Assembly: GCF_900090295.1 (NCBI RefSeq) | Contig: NZ_LT607753.1 | Span: forward strand, 1,674,001 to 1,738,000 | From: Micromonospora coxensis | GTDB lineage: Bacteria; Actinomycetota; Actinomycetes; Mycobacteriales; Micromonosporaceae | Direction: 5' to 3' | DNA length: 64,000 nt | Part shown: positions 8,479-16,963 of the stretch, piece after piece | Position numbering within the stretch: position 1 is the first letter of the stretch | Layout of the letters: each line of letters opens with the position of its first letter | The notes under the pieces: generated by a model | Told to the model about the DNA's origin: nothing | The model's input: the letters and a program-made list of their open reading frames with translations, nothing else | Databases searched by the model: none | Made by a program: the position numbers and the translations under genes

Positions 8479-9998
8479 CGGCGACCCGCCAGGTCCCCGA
8501 AGCGGGCGCCCAGCGCCGCCGCCAGCTCCACCCGGTCGTCGAACGGGTGCACCTCGCCACCGATCTCCTGGCCGCGCTCGTGCCCCTTGCCGAGCACCGC
8601 CACCGTGTCGCCGGGCTCGGCCAGCCGGACCGCCTCGGCGATGGCGGCCCGCCGACCCGGCACCTCGATGATCCGGGCTGCGGCGCCCGCCGCGTACGCC
8701 CCGGCCAGCACCTCGGCCCGGATCGTGGCCGGGTCCTCGGTGCGCGGGTTGTCGTCGGTCACCAGCACCACGTCCGCTCCCTCCGCCGCGGCGGCGCCCA
8801 TCACCGGCCGTTTGCCCCGGTCCCGGTCGCCACCGGCGCCGATCACGCAGATCAGCCGGCCGCCGCCCATCTCGCGCAGCGCGGCCAGCGCGGCCACCAC
8901 GGCGTCGGTCTTGTGCGCGTAGTCGACCACGCCGCGCACCGGCGCGTCGCCGCTGACCAGCTCCAGCCGCCCCGGCACGCCGCCGCAGGCGGCCACCCCG
9001 GCCGCGGCGGTCGCCGGGTCCACCCCGGCGGCCACCAGCGCGGCGACGGCGAGCAGCGCGTTGGCCACGTTGTGCCGGCCGGGGAGCGCCACCTGGGCGG
9101 GCAGGACCAGGCCGTCCGGGCCGTGCAGGGTGAACCGCTGGGCGTACCCCTGGCCCTCGACACCGTCGGCCCACCAGGTGGCGGCCCGGTCGCCGGCCGC
9201 CGAGTAGCTGATCGTCGTCGGCTTGAACAGCGGTCGCAGCGCCGGGTCGTCGTAGTTGAGCACCTCGGCCGCGCAGCGGCCGTCGAAGAGCCGGGCCTTG
9301 GCGGCGAAGTAGTCCGCCGAGTCGGCGTGGAAGTCCAGGTGGTCGGAGCCGAAGTTGGTGTACCCGCCGACGCCGAACCGGACCCCGCCGACCCGCCCCA
9401 TCGCCAGGGCGTGGCTGGAGACCTCCATGACCAGCGCGGTCACCCCGCGCTCGCGCGCGGCGGCGAGCATGGCGTGCAGGTCGGTCGCCTCGGGTGTGGT
9501 CCGCACGCTGTCCACCACCAGGTCGCCCAGGCGGGTCTCCACGGTGCCGATCAGACCGGTGACGTGCCCGGCGGCGCGCAGGCCCGACTCCACCAGGTAG
9601 GCGGTGGAGGTCTTGCCGGCGGTGCCGGTGACCCCGATGACGGTCAACTGCTCGGTCGGATCGCCGTAGACGGCGGAGGCGAGGTCGCCCAGGACCGCGC
9701 GGGGGTCGTCGACCACCAGGGCGGGCAGGCCGGCCGCGGCCACCGCGGCGGCGCCGGCCGGGTCGGTCAGCGCGGCCACGGCGCCGGCGTCGGCCGCGCC
9801 GGCGGCGAACTCCGCGCCGTGCCGGCGGGCCCCGGGCAGGGCGGCGTAGAGGTCGCCGGGGCGGACCTCCTGGCTGGCATGTGTCGCCCCGGTCACCGCC
9901 ACGTCGGCGGCACCCTCAGGCGAGGCCACGGCGAGCCGGGCGGCGAGGTCGCCGAGCCGGACTCCGGGCACGGTACGAGGACGTGGATTGCCGGGCAC
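8475..9998 (-). CDS. murE: UDP-MurNAc-L-Ala-D-Glu--meso-diaminopimelate ligase
   Basis: Adds the third stem-peptide residue. 507 residues with DSR-type N-domain features (THASQEVRPGDLYAAL), P-loop GTAGKTS (125-131), EVSSHAL, and the C-terminal DDNPRTE motif. The DNPR sequence is the signature of meso-diaminopimelate specificity (L-Lys enzymes differ here), which matches the actinobacterial wall. Start is the GTG at 9998; a TAGGGT hexamer ends eight bases upstream, suggesting an internal, leaderless promoter so murE-murF-mraY can be made independently of ftsI. Confidence 0.97.
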   Translation of the reverse strand: MPGNPRPRTVPGVRLGDLAARLAVASPEGAADVAVTGATHASQEVRPGDLYAALPGARRHGAEFAAGAADAGAVAALTDPAGAAAVAAAGLPALVVDDPRAVLGDLASAVYGDPTEQLTVIGVTGTAGKTSTAYLVESGLRAAGHVTGLIGTVETRLGDLVVDSVRTTPEATDLHAMLAAARERGVTALVMEVSSHALAMGRVGGVRFGVGGYTNFGSDHLDFHADSADYFAAKARLFDGRCAAEVLNYDDPALRPLFKPTTISYSAAGDRAATWWADGVEGQGYAQRFTLHGPDGLVLPAQVALPGRHNVANALLAVAALVAAGVDPATAAAGVAACGGVPGRLELVSGDAPVRGVVDYAHKTDAVVAALAALREMGGGRLICVIGAGGDRDRGKRPVMGAAAAEGADVVLVTDDNPRTEDPATIRAEVLAGAYAAGAAARIIEVPGRRAAIAEAVRLAEPGDTVAVLGKGHERGQEIGGEVHPFDDRVELAAALGARFGDLAGRR

Positions 9999-10006
9999 GG
10001 CGTCAG

Positions 10007-10012
10007 ACCCTA
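10007..10012 (-). promoter_or_regulatory. Candidate -10 element for leaderless murE transcript
   Basis: TAGGGT on the minus strand, ending eight bases before the murE GTG. No Shine-Dalgarno sequence precedes murE, and the 91-base gap after ftsI is unusual in this tightly overlapped cluster. Inference by pattern only; no convincing -35 was seen. Confidence 0.45.
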
Positions 10013-10089
10013 CCCGGTCGTCCGGTTCCGGCCGTACAGCCGCCCCGGTGGTTCGTCCGCACCAACCGATGATGTCCCGCCGTGGCTGC

Positions 10090-12288
10090 TCAGCGCGGAA
10101 AGACCTCGAACTTGGGGGCCTTGCCGCCCGACGGGGGCACCCGGTAGTGGCGCAGCGTGAAGCCCATCATCTCGCGGAACGCCGGCGCGGCCACCGTGCC
10201 GCCCTCGCCGCCCGGACTCCACACGAAGACCGCCACCACGTACCGGGGCTTCTCCGCCGGGGCCATCCCGATGAACGAGGCGACCTCGCCGGGCTGCTTC
10301 ACGCCGTCGACCAGCCGCCAGCCGGTGCCGGTCTTGCCGGCCACCCGGTAGCCCGGTACCCGGGCGGCCACCCCGGTGGCGTCGTCGACGGTGGTCACCG
10401 CCTCCAGGATGGTGCGCAACGCGGCGGCGTTCGACGGGCTGAGCACCGAGCGGGTCACCGGCGGCTCGGCCGGGCTGCGCTTCCCGGTCTGCCCGTCGAC
10501 GACCTCCTTGATCAGGTGCGGCTGCACGTAGGTGCCGTCGTTGGCGATGGTGGCGTACGCGGCGGCCATCTGCAGCGGCGTGGCGTCGACGCTGTGCCCG
10601 ATCGGCACCGACCCGTACGACGAGCCGCTCCACTCCTCGGCGGGCAGCAGCCGCCCCGAGGCCTCCCCCGGCATCCCCGCGCCGGTGGGCTGCCCCAGCC
10701 CGAACCGCTTCTGGTAGTCGATCAGCCGGTCCCGGCCGAGCTTGTCGGCGATCTCGATGGTGCCGACGTTGGAGGAGTACGCCATCATCCCCGGCAGGCT
10801 CATCCGCCGCCCGTTGGCCGGATGGGTGTCGGAGAAGACGGTGTCGCCCTTGGTGATGCTGTTCGCGATCGGCATGGTGGTCTCCGGGGTGATCGCCCCC
10901 TCCTGCAGCGCCGCGCCGAAGGTGATCGCCTTGTGCACCGAGCCGGGGTCGACCACGAAGCTGGTCGCGGCGTCCTCCCGGTCGGTCGGCCGGCTCTGCT
11001 CCGGCTGCGCGGCGTTGTAGGTGGGGTGGCTCGCCTGCGCCAGCACCTCAGCGGTCTTCACGTCCAGCACCACTGCCGCGCCCACGCTGCCCCGGGTCTG
11101 CGCCATCTGCCGGCCGAGCACCTGCTGTACCTGGTACTGCAGGTCCCGGTCGATGGTGAGCACCAGCGAGCTGCCCGGCTTCGCCGGGGTGGTCATGCTG
11201 TAGCCGCCGGGGATGGGGGCGTTGAGGTCGCCCAGGCCGGCCTCGTACACCCGCTTGCCGTCGACGCCTTCGAGCAGGTCGTCGTAGCGCGCCTCGAGGC
11301 CCTCCAGGCCGACCATGTCCTGGCTGGTGAAGCCGACCAGGTTGGCGGCGAGGTCACCGCCGGGCACCTCGCGCCGCTCGTCGCGGTGCACCCCGATGCC
11401 GGCCAGGTCCAACGCCTCGACCTGCTTGGCCCGGGGGATGTCGACCCCCCGGGCGAGGTACTGGAACTGCAGGTCGCCGCGCCGCTTCATCTTCTCGGCC
11501 AGCTCGGAGACGGGCACCCCGAGCAGCGGGGAGAGCAGCCGGGCGGTGGCCGTCCGGTCCTTGACCCGGGTCGGGTCGGCGAAGACGTACCGGGCCTCCA
11601 CGCTGCGGGCCAGCGGCGCGCCGGTGCGGTCCAGGATCGCGCCGCGCGGGGCGGGCAGGTCGACCCGGGTGAGCCGGTCGTCGACGCCGGCGCCCGCGTA
11701 CGCCGGGGTGTCCACGGCCTGGAGGAAGACCAGCCGGATGCCGATGGTCGCGAAGAGCGCCAGGACGAGCAGCGTGCCCAGCCGCAGCCGGCGACGCGGC
11801 TCGGCCAGCTTCGGCGGTCGGGGCGGCTTGCGGGAGGGGCGGCGGGCGGCCGGGCGGTCCGGCCGGCGCACGGGCCGGGCGGGACGCCGCCGCGGCGGCG
11901 GCAGCTCCTCGTCGTCGTCCGGGCGGGGTCGCGCCGGGACGGTACGGATCACCGCGGCCCGGGCGGCCGGGGCGCTCTCCCGGCGGCCGGCGCGGGTGGT
12001 GGCGGCCCGGCCGCCGTCGAGCACCTGGAGGGCGGGGCGGAACGGGTCGCCGGAGCGGTTGGCGCGCGGGTCGCGCCGCTGGCCGGTGCGCTCCTCGCGC
12101 CCGGCCCGCTCCTGGCTGCTCTCCCGGATGGTACGACCCCGGGGGGTGTACGCCCGGGCGTCGGAGATCCCGCCGACTCCCGGCTCGCCGGTACGCGGGT
12201 CGCCGCCCCGCCCGGCCGCACCCCGCGACGAGCCGCGCCGGGAGCCCGTCGTGGCGTCCCGGCGCGGATCATCCGATCTCGGTGGCAC
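10090..12288 (-). CDS. ftsI: Septal transpeptidase FtsI (class B penicillin-binding protein 3)
   Basis: Divisome transpeptidase that cross-links septal peptidoglycan, partner of FtsW. The 732-residue product has a basic disordered N-terminal tail of about 165 residues, one membrane anchor (about 168-190, LVLALFATIGIRL), a PBP dimerisation domain, then the transpeptidase domain. Active-site motifs: S450-V-H-K453, S505-S-N507 and K652-T-G. The SxxK sits in VDPGSVHK rather than the common EPGSTFK. GTG start at 12288, four bases after ftsL. The very long cytoplasmic tail is typical of high-GC actinobacteria. Confidence 0.96.
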   Translation of the reverse strand: MPPRSDDPRRDATTGSRRGSSRGAAGRGGDPRTGEPGVGGISDARAYTPRGRTIRESSQERAGREERTGQRRDPRANRSGDPFRPALQVLDGGRAATTRAGRRESAPAARAAVIRTVPARPRPDDDEELPPPRRRPARPVRRPDRPAARRPSRKPPRPPKLAEPRRRLRLGTLLVLALFATIGIRLVFLQAVDTPAYAGAGVDDRLTRVDLPAPRGAILDRTGAPLARSVEARYVFADPTRVKDRTATARLLSPLLGVPVSELAEKMKRRGDLQFQYLARGVDIPRAKQVEALDLAGIGVHRDERREVPGGDLAANLVGFTSQDMVGLEGLEARYDDLLEGVDGKRVYEAGLGDLNAPIPGGYSMTTPAKPGSSLVLTIDRDLQYQVQQVLGRQMAQTRGSVGAAVVLDVKTAEVLAQASHPTYNAAQPEQSRPTDREDAATSFVVDPGSVHKAITFGAALQEGAITPETTMPIANSITKGDTVFSDTHPANGRRMSLPGMMAYSSNVGTIEIADKLGRDRLIDYQKRFGLGQPTGAGMPGEASGRLLPAEEWSGSSYGSVPIGHSVDATPLQMAAAYATIANDGTYVQPHLIKEVVDGQTGKRSPAEPPVTRSVLSPSNAAALRTILEAVTTVDDATGVAARVPGYRVAGKTGTGWRLVDGVKQPGEVASFIGMAPAEKPRYVVAVFVWSPGGEGGTVAAPAFREMMGFTLRHYRVPPSGGKAPKFEVFPR

Positions 12289-12292
12289 TGTG

Positions 12293-12895
12293 CTATCCCC
12301 CGTTGCCCTGCTGGCTGGTGATCGCCGGCTGACCGTTGGCGGGCTGCGGAACCCCGATCATGCGCCCGTCCGGCAGCCGGATGTACGCCGGCTCACCGGC
12401 CTCGACCAGGCCCAGCTTGCGTGCCTCGGCAGCCAGGTTGCCCGGCGCCTTGGCCTCCTCGATCTGCTTCTCCAGCTGCTGCTGGTCCACGTCGAGGCGG
12501 GCCTGCTGCTGCTGGAGCTGCTGGAGCTTGAACGCGTTCTCGTTGATCTTCGTGTTGACGGCCAGGATGCCGAGCACCCCACCGACGACCAGCACCACGA
12601 TCAGCGCCGCGAACGGCGCCCGCGGCACCCGTACGGGCGGCGGCGGCGCCACCCGCAGCCGGGGCGTACCGGCGGTGGTGGCCCCGGTCTTCGTGGTCGG
12701 CTTCTCGGCCGGCCGCAGCGCGGCGTTGCCCTCGGTGGGGAACTCGCGCGCCCCCCGGGCGCGAGTCTCCCCCCGTCGGCCGGCGAGGTCCGCCGGCACA
12801 CCGGTGCGGGTGGGGCGCTGCGCCACGGTCCGGCCCCCCGACCGTGGTGCGCGCTGCCCGACGGCCTCCCGGCCGCCGCGCTTGTCGACGTTCAT
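12293..12895 (-). CDS. ftsL: FtsL-like divisome membrane protein
   Basis: Small bitopic protein expected to join FtsQ and FtsB in the divisome. Of 200 residues, 1-92 are basic and low-complexity, 93-114 form one transmembrane helix ([17 protein letters not shown]), 116-150 form a Gln-rich coiled coil, and the C-terminus is a short extracellular segment. Assignment rests on topology and position between rsmH and ftsI. The ATG at 12895 overlaps the rsmH stop as ATGA. Family sequence conservation is always low for FtsL, so the name is positional as much as sequence-based. Confidence 0.85.
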   Translation of the reverse strand: MNVDKRGGREAVGQRAPRSGGRTVAQRPTRTGVPADLAGRRGETRARGAREFPTEGNAALRPAEKPTTKTGATTAGTPRLRVAPPPPVRVPRAPFAALIVVLVVGGVLGILAVNTKINENAFKLQQLQQQQARLDVDQQQLEKQIEEAKAPGNLAAEARKLGLVEAGEPAYIRLPDGRMIGVPQPANGQPAITSQQGNGG

Positions 12896-14004
12896 GTTCC
12901 CTCCCCCTCTTCGTCCGTCCCACTGCCGTCCCCCGGCGTCGCACCCGGTCCCACTGTGGAACCCGGTGTCGACCCCGTCCCCGGTTGGTGCATCGCCTTG
13001 ACCCGGCGGCGGTACCGTTCGCGGTCGGTCCGCCCCTGCTGCCCGGCGGTCGGGTCGAGTCGTTCCGCGGCCCGCAGGCGCACCGAGGCGGCGCGCGGGT
13101 TCACGGCGACCTCCGCCTCCCCGGGAAGCTCGGCGCCCCGGCTGAGCAGCCGGAACGTCGGGCCCGACCCGGGAAGTTCCACCGGGAGGTCGACCGGGCC
13201 CTTGCTGCGGACCCGGTCGGCGAGCGCCTGCTTGGTGAGCCTGTCCTCCAGCGAGTGGTAGGACAGGACCACCATGCGACCGCCCACGTTGAGCTTGTCG
13301 AGAGCGGCCGGCAGCGCTGTCTCCAGCGCTGCCAGCTCTCTGTTTACCTCGATCCGTAAAGCCTGAAACGTTCTCTTGGCCGGGTGTCCCCCGGTTCGTC
13401 GCGCTGGTGCCGGAATGCTCTCCCTGACCAGCTCCGCCAGCCGGGCCGACGAGGTGATCGGGGCCCGCTCCCGCTCGCGGATGATCGCCGAGGCGATCTT
13501 CCCGGCGAACTTCTCCTCGCCGTAGACCCGCAGCACCCGGGCCAGGTCCGGGTGCGAGTAGGTGTTGACCACCTCCTCGGCGGTCATCCCCCGGGTCTGG
13601 TCCATCCGCATGTCCAGCGGCGCGTCCTGGGCGTACGCGAACCCGCGGTCGGGCGCGTCCAGCTGCAACGAGGAGACCCCCAGGTCGAACAGCACCCCGT
13701 CGACGGCCGGATAGCCGAGCCGCTCCAGCACCTCGGGCAGCTCGTCGTAGACGGCGTGCTCCAGGTGGATCCGGTCGGCGAACCGGGCCAGCCGGACCCG
13801 CGCGTGGGCGAGGGCCTCGGTGTCCCGGTCCAGACCGACCAGCACGGTGTCCGGGTGCCGTTCGAGCACCGCCTCGGCGTGCCCGGCCAGACCCAGCGTC
13901 GCGTCGACGTGGACCGTCCGGCCGCCCCGGTCCAGCGCGGGGGCCAGCAACTCGAGACACCGCTCGAGCAGCACCGGCACGTGCGTGCCGCGTAGCTCCC
14001 CCAT
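12892..14004 (-). CDS. rsmH: 16S rRNA (cytosine1402-N4)-methyltransferase RsmH (MraW)
   Basis: SAM-dependent methyltransferase modifying C1402 of 16S rRNA at the P site. 370 residues from the ATG at 14004, giving the typical start HVPVLLERC; conserved blocks include [40 protein letters not shown] and SYHSLEDR. The frame is open further upstream to 14211, but the extra residues have no RsmH character; a GTG at 14016 is a possible alternative. The C-terminal 40 residues are Gly/Thr/Pro-rich. Overlaps ftsL by four bases. Confidence 0.95.
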   Translation of the reverse strand: MGELRGTHVPVLLERCLELLAPALDRGGRTVHVDATLGLAGHAEAVLERHPDTVLVGLDRDTEALAHARVRLARFADRIHLEHAVYDELPEVLERLGYPAVDGVLFDLGVSSLQLDAPDRGFAYAQDAPLDMRMDQTRGMTAEEVVNTYSHPDLARVLRVYGEEKFAGKIASAIIRERERAPITSSARLAELVRESIPAPARRTGGHPAKRTFQALRIEVNRELAALETALPAALDKLNVGGRMVVLSYHSLEDRLTKQALADRVRSKGPVDLPVELPGSGPTFRLLSRGAELPGEAEVAVNPRAASVRLRAAERLDPTAGQQGRTDRERYRRRVKAMHQPGTGSTPGSTVGPGATPGDGSGTDEEGEGT

Positions 14005-14140
14005 GTCGACCCCCACTGGTTGAAAACTCGTATCTGATCCGCGCTCTGTCCGTCGGACGACGCCGTGCCGTCGTACCGCCAGATCCCCATCCGCTCCCGT
14101 TTCACCCCCGGGCCGCGGCCCCGGAGAGGAGATCGTGCGC

Positions 14141-14164
14141 CTGGCACCGGGGAAGGGGTGCCAG
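14141..14164 (-). other. Intercistronic hairpin between mraZ and rsmH
   Basis: Perfect 8-base stem CTGGCACC/GGTGCCAG with an 8-base loop in the 210-base gap between mraZ and rsmH, which is long for this cluster. There is no T-run after it, so it is more likely a processing, stability or partial-attenuation element than a full terminator. Nothing else stands out in 14005-14214. Confidence 0.5.
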
Positions 14165-14214
14165 GAACTCGAAAGCGGCTGGAGATCTCGCAGTACGTCG
14201 GGCGTCGCCACGCC

Positions 14215-14646
14215 CTACAGACCGCCGGGCAGCACCCCCTCCTCGATGTCGGCGAAGTCGTCTTCGCTCTCGGCGAGGTAGTTCTCCCAGGCCGCCTTGT
14301 CCCAGATCTCCACCCGGGTGCTCGCCCCGATCACCACCAGCTCCCGGTCGAGCGCGGCGTACGACCGGAGGTGGGCCGGGATGGTGACCCGTCCCTGCTT
14401 GTCGGGGACCTCGTCGTGCGCGCTGGCGAAGAAGACCCGGCTGTAGGCCCGGGCCGCCTTGTTGGTCATCGGTTGCGCGCGCAACTGGTCCGCGATCCGC
14501 TGGAACTCGGGCGTGGGGAAGACGTAGAGGCAGCGGTCCTGCCCTTTGGTGATCACGACACCCCCCGCCAGTTCGTCCCGGAACTTCGCCGGAAGGATCA
14601 ACCGGCCTTTGTCGTCCAGGCGCGGGGTGTGGGTGCCGAGGAACAT
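14215..14646 (-). CDS. mraZ: Transcriptional regulator MraZ
   Basis: DNA-binding repressor at the head of the dcw cluster. 143 residues with the two tandem SpoVT/AbrB-like MraZ domains: first around [16 protein letters not shown] (11-26), second around [13 protein letters not shown] (about 81-93). The family is known to bind short GTGG-containing direct repeats upstream of its own gene, and such repeats are present here at 14732-14758. Start ATG at 14646 lies behind a G-rich site (GAGGGGGTAGGG). First gene of the cluster. Confidence 0.97.
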   Translation of the reverse strand: MFLGTHTPRLDDKGRLILPAKFRDELAGGVVITKGQDRCLYVFPTPEFQRIADQLRAQPMTNKAARAYSRVFFASAHDEVPDKQGRVTIPAHLRSYAALDRELVVIGASTRVEIWDKAAWENYLAESEDDFADIEEGVLPGGL

Positions 14647-14731
14647 CGGCCCTACCCCCTCGCCCTTTTAGCGGCGTTCGCGTCGCCGCTGACCCCCCGG
14701 GCCGGTGGGCCCTCCCGGCCTCACCATCGGG

Positions 14732-14763
14732 CCCCACTCTACTCCACTTCCCTCCACCTGCAA
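14732..14763 (-). promoter_or_regulatory. mraZ promoter overlapped by three MraZ boxes
   Basis: On the minus strand three GTGG(A/G)G repeats begin at 14757, 14747 and 14737, exactly 10 bases apart, i.e. on one helix face. They are interleaved with a candidate promoter: -35 TTGCAG (14763-14758), 16-base spacer, -10 TAGAGT (14741-14736). Experimentally studied MraZ proteins bind TGGG/GTGG repeats of this spacing over the dcw promoter, so an autorepressed promoter is the natural reading. The 5' leader to mraZ would be about 80 bases. Confidence 0.75.
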
Positions 14764-14819
14764 CCAGAATCGCCCGCGTGGCGCGCCGTCGACGCGGGCA
14801 AAAGCGCACGTCAAACGGG

Positions 14820-14835
14820 GTGGAGCGGAGTGGAG
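14820..14835 (+). promoter_or_regulatory. Second GTGGAG repeat pair, facing murT
   Basis: Two GTGGAG copies start at 14820 and 14830 on the plus strand, again 10 bases apart and followed by a weaker GGAGCG. They have the same core as the mraZ-side boxes but the opposite orientation and sit 150 bases before murT. This suggests a second MraZ site that could tie lipid II amidation to dcw control. The divergent gap 14647-14988 otherwise shows only the two promoters noted. Confidence 0.45.
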
Positions 14836-14975
14836 GGCCGGAGCGCCCCCGGCGGCGCGTCCACTACCCGACATTGATCGACTCCGTCCGGCGGAGCGCG
14901 GTCCGGCCGGACGCCCGGGTGACCCCGGCCGAACGGTTCGCCGTCGGCGGCGATCTGGGGGGCGTGCGGGTCCGG

Positions 14976-14981
14976 TAACCT
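14976..14981 (+). promoter_or_regulatory. -10 element for leaderless murT-gatD transcript
   Basis: TAACCT ends seven bases before the murT GTG at 14989, and no ribosome-binding site precedes that GTG. This is the typical actinobacterial leaderless arrangement, with transcription starting at the first base of the start codon. No clear -35 is visible. Confidence 0.55.
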
Positions 14982-14988
14982 CGCTGCC

Positions 14989-16251
14989 GTGACGGACGCG
15001 AAGATGCCCCTGCGGGCGAAGGTGGCCAGCTCCGTGTCGCGGACGGCCGCGGCGCTGTCGCGCGCCGCCGGTCGGGGCGACGGCTCGGTGATCGGCGGCT
15101 GGATCGGCCTGAAGATCGACCCGGACCTGCTTGCCCACCTCTCCGCCGGCCGCGCCATCGCGCTGATCTCCGGCACCAACGGAAAGACCACCACCACCCG
15201 GCTCGCCGCCGCCGCCGTGGGCGTCCTCGGCCGGGTCGCCACCAACTCCTTCGGCGCCAACATGCCGACCGGCCACACCTCCGCGCTGGCCAAGGCGGGC
15301 AGCACCCCGTACGCGGTGCTGGAGGTGGACGAGCACTACCTCGCGCAGGTGCTGGAGGCCACCGAGCCGCACGTGGTGGCGCTGCTCAACCTCTCCCGCG
15401 ACCAGCTGGACCGGGCCAAGGAGGTGGCCATGATGGCGCAGCTCTGGCGCGCCGCGCTGGTCCGGCACGCCGACGTCCGGGTGGTCGCCAACGCCGACGA
15501 CCCGATGGTGGTCTGGGCCGCCACCCCGCCGGCCGACCCGGCGCGCGGGGTCAACGCCCCGCACGTCACCTGGTTCAGCGCCGGTCAGCGCTGGCACGAC
15601 GACTCCTGGGTCTGCCCGGAGTGCGGCTCCACCATCCAGCGCTCAGGAGAGCAGTGGTGGTGCACCGGCTGCCCGCTGCGCCGCCCCGAGCCGCACTGGA
15701 CGGTGGAGGACGACGGCGTCCTCGACCCCACCGGCGCCTGGCACAAGGTGAGCCTGCAGCTCCCCGGCAAGGTCAACGTCGGCAACGCGGCCACCGCGCT
15801 GGCCGTCGCCGCCGAGTTCGGGGTACGCCCCGTCGACGCGGTCTCCCGGCTCGGGACGGTCACCTCGGTCGCCGGCCGGTACGCCCAGGTCGTCCGGGAC
15901 GGGCGCAACATCCGGCTGCTGCTGGCGAAGAACCCGGCCAGCTGGCTGGAGGCGTTCGACATGGCCGACGAGGCCCCGACACTGCTCTCCATCAACGCCC
16001 GTGACCCCGACGGCCTGGACACCTCCTGGCTCTTCGACGTCGACTTCGCCCCGCTGCGCGGCCGGCAGGTGCTCATCACCGGCGACCGGGCCTACGACCT
16101 GGCGGTCCGGCTGGAGATCAACGACGTGCCGTTCCAGCACGTGCGCACCTTCGACGAGGCGGTCCGGACGGTCCCGCCGGGCCGGCTGGAGGTCATCGCC
16201 AATTACACCGCCTTCCAGGACATCCGAGCGGAGTTGGACCGTGTCAACTGA
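14989..16251 (+). CDS. murT: Lipid II isoglutaminyl synthase, ligase subunit MurT
   Basis: MurT with GatD amidates the D-Glu carboxylate of the lipid II stem peptide to D-isoglutamine. The 420-residue protein is a Mur-ligase-like ATPase with P-loop GTNGKTT (62-68), the inserted zinc-ribbon of MurT (C209, C212, C225, C228 in CPEC and CTGC) and the C-terminal MurT domain (DFAPLRGRQVLITGDRAYDLAVR). GTG start at 14989, probably leaderless. Overlaps gatD by 11 bases. It is divergent from mraZ. It should not be mistaken for murD: the Cys4 insert and the adjacent GatD identify it. Confidence 0.96.
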   Translation: MTDAKMPLRAKVASSVSRTAAALSRAAGRGDGSVIGGWIGLKIDPDLLAHLSAGRAIALISGTNGKTTTTRLAAAAVGVLGRVATNSFGANMPTGHTSALAKAGSTPYAVLEVDEHYLAQVLEATEPHVVALLNLSRDQLDRAKEVAMMAQLWRAALVRHADVRVVANADDPMVVWAATPPADPARGVNAPHVTWFSAGQRWHDDSWVCPECGSTIQRSGEQWWCTGCPLRRPEPHWTVEDDGVLDPTGAWHKVSLQLPGKVNVGNAATALAVAAEFGVRPVDAVSRLGTVTSVAGRYAQVVRDGRNIRLLLAKNPASWLEAFDMADEAPTLLSINARDPDGLDTSWLFDVDFAPLRGRQVLITGDRAYDLAVRLEINDVPFQHVRTFDEAVRTVPPGRLEVIANYTAFQDIRAELDRVN

Positions 16252-16963
16252 GAGCCTGCGCATCGTCTGGATCTACCCCGACCTGCTCTCCACCTACGGC
16301 GACCGGGGCAACGTGCTGATCCTGGCCCGCCGGGCGCAGCGCCGCGGGATGCCGGTCGAGGTGCTGGAGGTCCGCTCCGACCAGCGGCTGCCCGCCACCG
16401 CCGACATCTACCTCATCGGCGGCGGCGAGGACGGCCCCCAGGCGCTCGGCGCGCAGCGGCTGCTCGCCGACGGTGGCCTGCACCGGGCGGTGGCCCAGGG
16501 GTCGGTCGTCTTCGGTGTCTGCGCCGGCTACCAGCTCCTCGGCACCTCCTTCTTCGCCAAGGGCACCAAGTGCGCCGGCCTGGAGCTGCTGGACCTCTCC
16601 TCCGACCGGGGCCCCGCCCGGGCCGTCGGCGAGCTGGCCGGCGACGTCGACCCGCGGCTGGGCATCCCGGCGCTGTCCGGGTTCGAGAACCACGGCGGGC
16701 GCACCCACCTCGGTCCGGGCGTCTCGCCGCTGGCCCGGGTCACCGCCGGCGTGGGCAACGACGGGGCCACCGAGGGCGCGTGGCGGGGCAAGCTGCTCGG
16801 CACGTACTCGCACGGGCCGGCGCTGGCCCGCAACCCGGCCCTGGCCGACCTGCTGCTGCGCTGGGCGACCGGCGCGCACCAGCTCCCCCCGCTGGACGAC
16901 ACCTGGGCCGACCGGCTCCGCTCGGAGCGCCGCGCCGCGGTGGCCGCCGCCGCCCGGGCATGA
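16241..16963 (+). CDS. gatD: Lipid II isoglutaminyl synthase, glutaminase subunit GatD
   Basis: Class I glutamine amidotransferase-like subunit supplying ammonia to MurT. 240 residues; nucleophile C94 in VFGVCAGYQLLG and catalytic H191 in GTYSHGPALARNP, the CobB/CobQ-type arrangement in which the third acidic residue of classic glutaminases is absent. GTG start at 16241 lies inside the murT end, so the two are co-translated. Its stop overlaps the next gene as ATGA. Confidence 0.95.
   Translation: MSTESLRIVWIYPDLLSTYGDRGNVLILARRAQRRGMPVEVLEVRSDQRLPATADIYLIGGGEDGPQALGAQRLLADGGLHRAVAQGSVVFGVCAGYQLLGTSFFAKGTKCAGLELLDLSSDRGPARAVGELAGDVDPRLGIPALSGFENHGGRTHLGPGVSPLARVTAGVGNDGATEGAWRGKLLGTYSHGPALARNPALADLLLRWATGAHQLPPLDDTWADRLRSERRAAVAAAARA

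Noticed and set aside
14005..14211. 69-residue N-terminal extension of RsmH
   Set aside because: The added residues do not resemble RsmH and contain the intercistronic hairpin; the protein family begins at HVPVLLERC.
14989..16251. murT as the missing murD
   Set aside because: The Cys4 insert, the MurT C-terminal domain and the overlapping gatD identify it as the lipid II amidation ligase.
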